DNA of 64,000 bases, taken from Selenomonadaceae bacterium (lineage in GTDB: Bacteria; Bacillota; Negativicutes; Selenomonadales; Selenomonadaceae). The position numbers and the translations under genes were made by a program. The notes below the pieces were generated by a model. It saw only the letters and a program-made list of their open reading frames with translations, was not told the origin of the DNA and searched no databases. The number at the start of each line of letters is the position of its first letter. Position 1 is the stretch's first letter. The stretch spans positions 1 through 64,000 of the forward strand of contig JAFXTD010000011.1 of assembly GCA_017535925.1 (NCBI GenBank), read 5' to 3'. This document shows positions 58,518 through 64,000 of the stretch, one piece after another.

Positions 58518-58571
58518 TGCGCAATGCGCAATGAAATTCTAACAGCTAACAGCTAACCGCTAACAGCTAAA
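58503..58571. repeat. Composite AATTAGGAATGCG and TAACAGCTAA repeats
   Basis: Two repeat families are joined: ATTAGGAATGCGTAATGCGC and GCTAACAGCTAACCGCTAAC. They fill the spacer before the NIF3 gene. Confidence 0.75.
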
Positions 58572-58594
58572 AATCGACCGAAGGGAGATTTTTT

Positions 58595-59383
58595 ATGAGG
58601 AAATGCAATGTTCAAATGGTTGCCGAGGTCGTCAATCGTTTGGCTCCGCGCAGGCTTGCCGAAGAGTGGGACAATCCCGGACTTTTAATCGGCGACCCGA
58701 CGACTGAAGTTAAAAAAATTTTCGTTTGCCTCGACGTGCTCGACGATAAAATTTCACAGGCGATTGAACTCGACGCTCAATTAATCGTTGCGCATCATCC
58801 GCTGATTTTCCGTGCGATAAAGAACGTTCGCTTCGACTTGCCGCTCGGAAACAAAATCGCTCGGCTGATAAAAAATAATTTGGCGGTCTTCGCGGCGCAT
58901 ACAAATCTTGATACGGCAACCGGCGGCGTCAATGATGTCTTGTCTGAAAAAATCGGGCTTGTCGATGTGAAATTGCTCGGCGAGGAAGAATTTTCCATGT
59001 GCAGGCTCGGCAATCTCAAAGAGCCCTTGACTGCCGCAGATTTTGCTCGTCACGTGAAAAAAGTTTTGAACGCCGATAACATCCGCCTCGTCGACGCCGG
59101 AAATTTTTTGATACGCAAGGTCGGCGTGTGCGGAGGCGCGGGCGCGGATTTTATTCAGAAGGCAAAATTTTTCGGAGCTCAAGCGTTCGTCACGGGCGAC
59201 GTTAAATATCACGACGCTCAAGCCGCCGTCGAAAATGAAATTCACGTCGTGGACGCCGGGCACTTCGCGACAGAATTCCCGATTGTTCACGTGCTTGCCG
59301 AATATCTTCGCGACGAGCTGAAAGATTTTGACGTTGAGATTTTCGAGGACACTTCTGCCAAAGATTTTTTCGCAACGATTTAA
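58595..59383 (+). CDS. NIF3-like dinuclear metal-centre protein
   Basis: 262 residues. Metal-ligand blocks are IVAHHPLIF, FAAHTNLDTATGGVND and HVVDAGHFATEFP, with RLAEEWDNPGLLIGD at the N-terminus. NIF3 proteins form toroidal hexamers; some act as GTP cyclohydrolase-like enzymes but the role is unsettled. The length is the short form without the CutA-like insert. AAGGGAG precedes the ATG. Confidence 0.92.
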   Translation: MRKCNVQMVAEVVNRLAPRRLAEEWDNPGLLIGDPTTEVKKIFVCLDVLDDKISQAIELDAQLIVAHHPLIFRAIKNVRFDLPLGNKIARLIKNNLAVFAAHTNLDTATGGVNDVLSEKIGLVDVKLLGEEEFSMCRLGNLKEPLTAADFARHVKKVLNADNIRLVDAGNFLIRKVGVCGGAGADFIQKAKFFGAQAFVTGDVKYHDAQAAVENEIHVVDAGHFATEFPIVHVLAEYLRDELKDFDVEIFEDTSAKDFFATI

Positions 59384-59387
59384 CCTC

Positions 59388-59418
59388 TTGACTTAAAGTC
59401 GGCTTCAGTTGATAAACT
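59388..59418 (+). promoter_or_regulatory. MerR-type promoter with a 19-bp spacer
   Basis: TTGACT (59388-59393) and TAAACT (59413-59418) are separated by 19 bases, the over-long spacing typical of promoters activated by MerR proteins. It lies directly before the merR gene, so it is probably autoregulated. Confidence 0.6.
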
Positions 59419-59451
59419 TGCAGGGAAAGTTTTTTGCTCGGAGGAATGTTT

Positions 59452-59808
59452 ATGACGATTGGCGAAGTCAGTGAAAAATTTGAAATGACGACGGACACGC
59501 TGCGATATTATGAACGAATCGGGCTGATACCGCCGGTGCCGCGCAAGAAAAACGGAATTCGCGACTTTGACGAGACGGCTTGCAAGTGGGTCTCTTTTGT
59601 CAAGTGCATGAGGAGTGCGGGCGTGCAAATCGAGGCGTTGATTGAATACGTTGCACTCATGCAGGCGAACACCGGACTTAAGCGGCGGAAAGATATTTTA
59701 ATCGAACAACGGGCGCGGCTCATAAAGCAGGCTGAAACTTTGCGTTCGACGATTGAGCGGCTTGATTACAAAATTGAACACTACGAAGAACTTTTCAAGA
59801 AGAATTAA
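59452..59808 (+). CDS. MerR-family transcriptional regulator
   Basis: 118 residues. The N-terminal winged helix has [26 protein letters not shown], followed by a dimer coiled coil to the end. No cysteine cluster for metals is present; the single Cys in the middle (VKCMRSAG) sits where NmlR/AdhR-type regulators sense thiols or aldehydes. The start is ATG at 59452 after GGAGG. No clear target gene adjoins it except itself. Confidence 0.88.
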   Translation: MTIGEVSEKFEMTTDTLRYYERIGLIPPVPRKKNGIRDFDETACKWVSFVKCMRSAGVQIEALIEYVALMQANTGLKRRKDILIEQRARLIKQAETLRSTIERLDYKIEHYEELFKKN

Positions 59809-59820
59809 AAATTTTTCAAG

Positions 59821-59850
59821 CGGTCTCGCAAAAGCGCGAGGCTTTTTTTG
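59821..59850 (+). terminator. Terminator after merR
   Basis: CTCGC/GCGAG with outer pairs is followed by seven T. Confidence 0.7.
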
Positions 59851-59883
59851 TTGACTGATCGTGTAAAATATTTTTGAGGTGAA

Positions 59884-62382
59884 ATGAATTTGGACTCAAT
59901 AAAAATTCGCGGAGCTCGCGTCCACAATTTGAAAAATATCAGCGTAGAAATTCCTCGCGATAAGCTCGTTGTGATAACGGGCGTTTCGGGTTCGGGAAAA
60001 AGTTCGTTGGCATTCGACACGATTTATGCGGAAGGTCAGAGGAGATACATGGAGTCGTTGTCAAGTTATGCCCGCCAATTTCTCGGACTGCCCGATAAAC
60101 CCGATGTTGAGCAGATTGAAGGCTTGAGCCCGGCGATTGCGATTAATCAGAAGACAACGAATAACAATCCGCGTTCGACGGTCGGAACGGTCACGGAGAT
60201 TTATGATTATCTGCGTTTGCTCTTCGCGCGAATCGGCAAACCTCACTGTCCGAAATGCGGCAAGCCCGTCAAAAGTCAAAGCGTCGACCAAATTCTCGCG
60301 CAGATTTTGAACTTACCCGAAGGCACGAGGTTTTCTTTGCTCGCGCCGATAGTCAATCGACAGAAGGGCACGCATAAAAATATTCTCGACAGGTTGAGTG
60401 CTGCGGGCTTCGTTCGTGTGAAAGTCGACGGGAAAATTTTTGAGCTTGACGAGGAAATTTCTCTTGCCAAAACCAAAAAGCATTCGATTGAACTTGTCGT
60501 CGACAGATTGATTAATCGTGACGGCGTGAGGTCGAGGCTTGCGGATTCATTGGAGACCGCGCTCAAGTTCGGCAACGGGATTGTCCTCGTCGAAACCGAT
60601 TCGGAGCTTTTGACTTTCAGCGAAAAAAATGCTTGCATCGATTGCGGAATAAGTTTGCCCGATATCACGCCGCAACTTTTTTCCTTCAACAGCCCGAAAG
60701 GTGCTTGCCCGAAATGCAACGGGCTTGGAAAAATTTTCGACGTGCGCGATTGGTCGACGATGTACGAATGGATGATTGCCGTCCACGATTTTAAAATGAC
60801 TGACTTGCCCGAAGACGCCTGCCCCGCCTGTCACGGTCACCGCCTCAAACCCGAAGCTTTGAGCGTGCTTGTCGGCGAAAAGAATATCGCGCAGGTCGTC
60901 GATTTGTCCGTTGACGCTTGCAAAAAATTTTTCGCCTCGCTTGAACTTAACGACACCGATAAAAAAATCGCCGCGCAAGTCCTCAAGGAGATTAACGCCC
61001 GCTTGAAATTTTTATGCGACGTCGGCTTGGATTATTTGAGTTTGTCGAGGAAGTCTGCAACGCTTTCCGGCGGCGAATCTCAACGAATCAGATTGGCGAC
61101 GCAAATCGGCTCGGCACTCACGGGCGTGCTCTATGTCCTCGACGAGCCCTCAATCGGTCTTCACCAACATGACAATCAAAAACTTTTGGCGACGCTGAAA
61201 AATCTTCGCGACTTGGGAAATACTTTAATCGTCGTTGAACATGACGAAGAGACGATTCGCGAGGCGGATATGATTGTCGATATCGGCAGAGGCGCGGGCA
61301 AGGCGGGCGGTGAAGTCGTTGCGCAAGGGACGGCTGAAGAAATTTCTCTTGAAAAAAATTCTTTGACGGGCGATTACTTGAGCGGCAGAAAAATTATTCC
61401 CGTGCCCTCGACGCGACGAAATGTTTCTCAAGTTTTGGAGTTCGTCGACGCCGCCAAAAACAATCTCAAAAATATTTCCGTGACAATTCCGCTCAAAGCT
61501 TTGACGTTGATAACGGGCGTTTCGGGTTCGGGCAAGTCAACGCTCGTCGAAGAAATAATTTATCCTCGCCTGAAAGAAATTGAACTTGAACCGCTCGGCA
61601 TAAGCAAAGTCACGATGATTGACCAAGACCCGATTGGCAGGACGCCTCGTTCGAACATTGCAACTTACACGGGCGTTGCCGACCATATCCGAAAACTTTT
61701 CGCCAAAACAAACGGAGCAAAACTTCGCGGCTACAAAGCAGGGCGATTCAGTTTCAACGTCAAAGGCGGGCGATGCGAGAGCTGCGGCGGCAACGGCGTT
61801 TTGAAAATCCCGATGAACTTCCTGCCCGACGTTTACGTGACCTGCGACGTTTGCAAAGGCGCGCGCTTCAATGCCGAAACTTTGGAAGTCAAATACAAAG
61901 GCAAAAATATTTCCGACGTGTTGAGCATGCCTGTCGACGAGGCTTTGGAATTTTTCGAGAACGTCCCGACGATTAAACGCATGTTGCAAGTCTTGCATGA
62001 CGTGGGCTTGGGCTATATCGAACTTGGTCAACCCGCGAACACTTTCAGCGGCGGCGAGGCTCAACGCGTCAAGCTTGCCTACGAATTGGCACGACCTTTG
62101 GGCAGGGCGGCGAATATTTACATCATGGACGAACCGACAACCGGCTTGCACTTCGACGACGTGAAAAAATTAATCGAGGTGATTGAGCGGCTTGTCGAAC
62201 GCGGCGACACGGTCATTATCATTGAACACAATCTTGACGTGATAAAGTGCGCCGATTACATTATCGACTTGGGACCCGACGGCGGCGACAAGGGCGGCGA
62301 AGTTGTTGCAAGCGGTACGCCCGAAGAAGTTGCGCAAGTCGAAAATTCTTACACGGGTCAAGCCTTGAAAAAATATTTATAA
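59884..62382 (+). CDS. uvrA: Excinuclease ABC subunit A, short form
   Basis: 832 residues against about 940 usually. Two ABC modules are complete: Walker [10 protein letters not shown] and GVSGSGKST, signatures LSGGESQR and FSGGEAQR. The UvrB-binding segment is retained ([17 protein letters not shown] onward). Zinc pairs CPKC, CPAC and CESC/CDVC are present. About 100 residues are missing between [11 protein letters not shown] and [13 protein letters not shown]. The start used is ATG at 59884 after TGAGGTGA. It finds DNA damage with UvrB. The deletion falls in the signature domain I, so damage recognition may differ. Confidence 0.93.
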   Translation: MNLDSIKIRGARVHNLKNISVEIPRDKLVVITGVSGSGKSSLAFDTIYAEGQRRYMESLSSYARQFLGLPDKPDVEQIEGLSPAIAINQKTTNNNPRSTVGTVTEIYDYLRLLFARIGKPHCPKCGKPVKSQSVDQILAQILNLPEGTRFSLLAPIVNRQKGTHKNILDRLSAAGFVRVKVDGKIFELDEEISLAKTKKHSIELVVDRLINRDGVRSRLADSLETALKFGNGIVLVETDSELLTFSEKNACIDCGISLPDITPQLFSFNSPKGACPKCNGLGKIFDVRDWSTMYEWMIAVHDFKMTDLPEDACPACHGHRLKPEALSVLVGEKNIAQVVDLSVDACKKFFASLELNDTDKKIAAQVLKEINARLKFLCDVGLDYLSLSRKSATLSGGESQRIRLATQIGSALTGVLYVLDEPSIGLHQHDNQKLLATLKNLRDLGNTLIVVEHDEETIREADMIVDIGRGAGKAGGEVVAQGTAEEISLEKNSLTGDYLSGRKIIPVPSTRRNVSQVLEFVDAAKNNLKNISVTIPLKALTLITGVSGSGKSTLVEEIIYPRLKEIELEPLGISKVTMIDQDPIGRTPRSNIATYTGVADHIRKLFAKTNGAKLRGYKAGRFSFNVKGGRCESCGGNGVLKIPMNFLPDVYVTCDVCKGARFNAETLEVKYKGKNISDVLSMPVDEALEFFENVPTIKRMLQVLHDVGLGYIELGQPANTFSGGEAQRVKLAYELARPLGRAANIYIMDEPTTGLHFDDVKKLIEVIERLVERGDTVIIIEHNLDVIKCADYIIDLGPDGGDKGGEVVASGTPEEVAQVENSYTGQALKKYL

Positions 62383-62388
62383 AAAAAA

Positions 62389-62424
62389 ACTCCCCGACGT
62401 TTTGTCAGGGAGTTGAATTTTTTT
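62389..62424. terminator. Bidirectional terminator between uvrA and cstA
   Basis: AACTCCCCGAC/GTCAGGGAGTT is flanked by an A run and a T run. Confidence 0.85.
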
Positions 62425-63883
62425 ATCGCAAGTTTCGTGACGTGGTTAAAGTCTTTCCGAATTTTACAATCGCTGCCGCATAAGCCGTCGCGCAGACCGC
62501 CGCGAGGATATAGCTTAGCGTGTAATTCAAGCCGAAACCAATCGGCGCGTGCAAAATGTAAGTCGAGACCATGTACATGTAAAAAGTTCCGGGAATAACC
62601 GCCATGATGTAGGGCATGTTGTTGTTCTTCATGTAGACGGCAATCATTGCGAAGGCAAAGACCGCAATCGTTTCATTTGCCCAAGAGAAATATCTCCACA
62701 GCAGAGCAAAGCCGCTTGCGTCGGTTTTGGCAATGTAAAGGACAACGGCAACGATTGAGAAAATTATCAGCGCGAGAATAAATACGTTGGCTTTCTTTTT
62801 GTTGTCAATGTGGAGCGCGTCGGCAAGCATCAAACGCAACGAGCGCAGAGCCGTATCGCCGGAAGTGATGGCCAAGACTATGACGCCGAGCACCGCGACC
62901 ATTCCGCCGATATCACCGAGCATGCTCTTTGCAATAACGCCGACGACGACCGCCGCTTGCTTGAAAAGATTTTCATTCGTGGCAATGCCGCTGCCGACTG
63001 CCCCCATAGCCGCGCCCGCCCAGCTCATTGCGATAAAACCTTCGGCAATCATCGTGTTGTAGTAAATCAATCGACCGTGAGTTTCGTCAGTGACCGAGCG
63101 CGCAATAATCGTGGCTTGCGTGGAGTGGAAGCCTGAAGTTATTCCGCAAGCAACCGTGATAAAAAATATCGGGATAAAGTGTTCGCCGTAGGGGTGGACG
63201 TTTGCAATGCCCGCCTCCCAAACTTCAGTCAAAGGATAGCCGTTAATGAACAGCCCGAAGAAAATTCCGACGGCACTCAAAAGAAGAATCGCGCCGAAAA
63301 TCGGATAGACGCGCCCGATAATTTTATCAATCGGCAGAAGCGTGGCAAGAAGGTAGTAAGCGAAAATCACGCCGTAAACCATGATGACTTCGGTGCTCAA
63401 CGTGGAGACATCGCCTTTGATAATCTGCGCGACAAACAAATCGCCGGGCGTATAGATAAAGACGACGCCGACCAAAAGCATAAGCAAGCAGACAAATACG
63501 TTGTAAACTTTGTAGACGCCGCCGCCGAGAAAACGACGCATAAGCGAAGGCATTTGTTCGCCGCCGTTGCGCAGAGAAATCATGCCGCTCATGTAGTCAT
63601 GAAACGCGCCGCCGATAACGCAACCGATTGGAATTGTGATAAAGGCAATCGGTCCGAAGAGAATACCTTGAATCGGACCGAGCACGGGACCCGTTCCCGC
63701 AATGTTCAAAAGTTCAATCAGACAATTTTTCCATTTGTTCATCGGCACGTAGTCGACGCCGTCTTTTTTTGCAATGGCGGGAGTTTTTGCGGAGGAATTC
63801 GGTTTCATTATGCGTTCGCAAATCGAGCCGTAAATTGCCGCGCCGACAAAAAGAATCACCAAGCCGATTATAAATGTAATCAA
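62423..63883 (-). CDS. cstA: Carbon starvation protein A (peptide/pyruvate transporter)
   Basis: 486 residues with many membrane helices. CstA marks are IAGTGPVLGPIQGILFGP, GGAFHDYMSGMISLRNGG, and GITSGFHSTQATIIARSV. CstA relatives import peptides or pyruvate. It is the shorter form found in Firmicutes. The start ATG at 63883 follows GGGGAG. It lies downstream of a probable infB end with a gap of about 20 bases. Confidence 0.93.
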   Translation of the reverse strand: MITFIIGLVILFVGAAIYGSICERIMKPNSSAKTPAIAKKDGVDYVPMNKWKNCLIELLNIAGTGPVLGPIQGILFGPIAFITIPIGCVIGGAFHDYMSGMISLRNGGEQMPSLMRRFLGGGVYKVYNVFVCLLMLLVGVVFIYTPGDLFVAQIIKGDVSTLSTEVIMVYGVIFAYYLLATLLPIDKIIGRVYPIFGAILLLSAVGIFFGLFINGYPLTEVWEAGIANVHPYGEHFIPIFFITVACGITSGFHSTQATIIARSVTDETHGRLIYYNTMIAEGFIAMSWAGAAMGAVGSGIATNENLFKQAAVVVGVIAKSMLGDIGGMVAVLGVIVLAITSGDTALRSLRLMLADALHIDNKKKANVFILALIIFSIVAVVLYIAKTDASGFALLWRYFSWANETIAVFAFAMIAVYMKNNNMPYIMAVIPGTFYMYMVSTYILHAPIGFGLNYTLSYILAAVCATAYAAAIVKFGKTLTTSRNLR

Positions 63884-63904
63884 AATTTTTCACTCCCCAA
63901 TAAT

Positions 63905-64000
63905 CTAATCTCTGTTCACGTCCTCAATCGAAGTTTCAATTTCTTCCATCTTGTAAGCCTCGATAATGTCACCTTCTCTGAAGTCGCGATAATCGACAAT
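63905..64000 (-). CDS. Probable translation initiation factor IF-2, C-terminal fragment (cut by window edge)
   Basis: The last 31 residues are visible: YRDFREGDIIEAYKMEEIE, followed by TSIEDVNRD and TAG. The F-x-D-x-x-EGDIIEA-x-x-MEE pattern is the end of the last beta-barrel domain of IF-2. The family is inferred from this motif alone. Confidence 0.55.
   Translation of the reverse strand: MVDYRDFREGDIIEAYKMEEIETSIEDVNRD

Noticed and set aside
1..64000. tRNA or rRNA genes
   Set aside because: No T-loop GGTTCGAATCC-type box with matching arms or rRNA sequence was noticed on either strand.

Overview
The window looks like chromosome from a diderm Firmicute of the class Negativicutes (Selenomonas/Veillonella/Sporomusa type). 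Shine-Dalgarno sites and TTG/GTG starts are Firmicute-like. Yet lipopolysaccharide genes are present: lpxB, an msbA-like exporter, the rfaE1-type heptose kinase and gmhB. An anaerobic life is suggested by nrdD, superoxide reductase and corrinoid genes. The assignment is inferred from gene content only. No tRNA, rRNA or CRISPR array was found.

Layout. 0-4 kb: the end of an IS5-type insertion sequence, a GIY-YIG gene cut by it, a DsbA-like gene cut by a MITE, an Old Yellow Enzyme-type oxidoreductase and a hydrolase. 4-6.2 kb: bioY-bioB, a superoxide reductase and a small coiled-coil membrane protein. 6.2-12.2 kb (leftward): topB, a secreted repeat protein, and lpxB - two small unknown genes - msbA joined by 4-bp overlaps. 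12.2-21.8 kb (leftward): a tellurium-resistance/stress (Ter) island. It has four TerD-type genes (one fused to a HEPN RNase-like domain, one TerD-TerA fusion), a calcium P-type ATPase, two paralogous glycosyltransferases and an exported MTA/SAH-nucleosidase-like protein. 22-25.5 kb: der and a DUF512 radical-SAM protein, divergent from dapF. 25.5-33.6 kb: gmk // rpoZ-coaBC, a PIN-TRAM protein, prmC, tsaC and a SnoaL-like gene. About 2.4 kb of accessory DNA splits gmk from rpoZ. 33.6-40.5 kb: glyA, a tandem-repeat HTH-like protein, a PAP2 phosphatase, and nrdD with a 360-residue intein. 40.5-49.7 kb: nagA, a stand-alone AICAR transformylase, a CDP-glycerol glycerophosphotransferase-type enzyme, rfaE1, an MFS transporter, an unknown gene, gmhB and a CAP protein. 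49.7-64 kb: thrC, a P-type ATPase relic, a 2-hydroxyacid dehydrogenase, a DUF2142 protein, a fused double-CobT protein, a SpeD-like protein, cobK, a NIF3 protein, merR, a short uvrA, cstA and the end of a probable infB.

Two themes run through the window. The first is a family of short terminal-inverted-repeat elements (MITEs) whose ends match the insertion sequence at the left edge. They have trimmed or abutted several genes, as have short A/T-rich tandem repeats. The second is a set of enzymes that have lost signature residues while staying intact as reading frames: a DsbA-like protein without CxxC, a superoxide reductase without centre I cysteines, a P-type ATPase without its phosphorylated Asp, a SpeD homologue without its pyruvoyl Ser, and an NrdD without a recognisable glycyl-radical motif.

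The strongest candidate for an undescribed system is the Ter island. It combines TerD proteins that are calcium-binding by family, a calcium pump, a HEPN-TerD fusion, an exported nucleosidase and two glycosyltransferases, one with its start behind a run of seven A.
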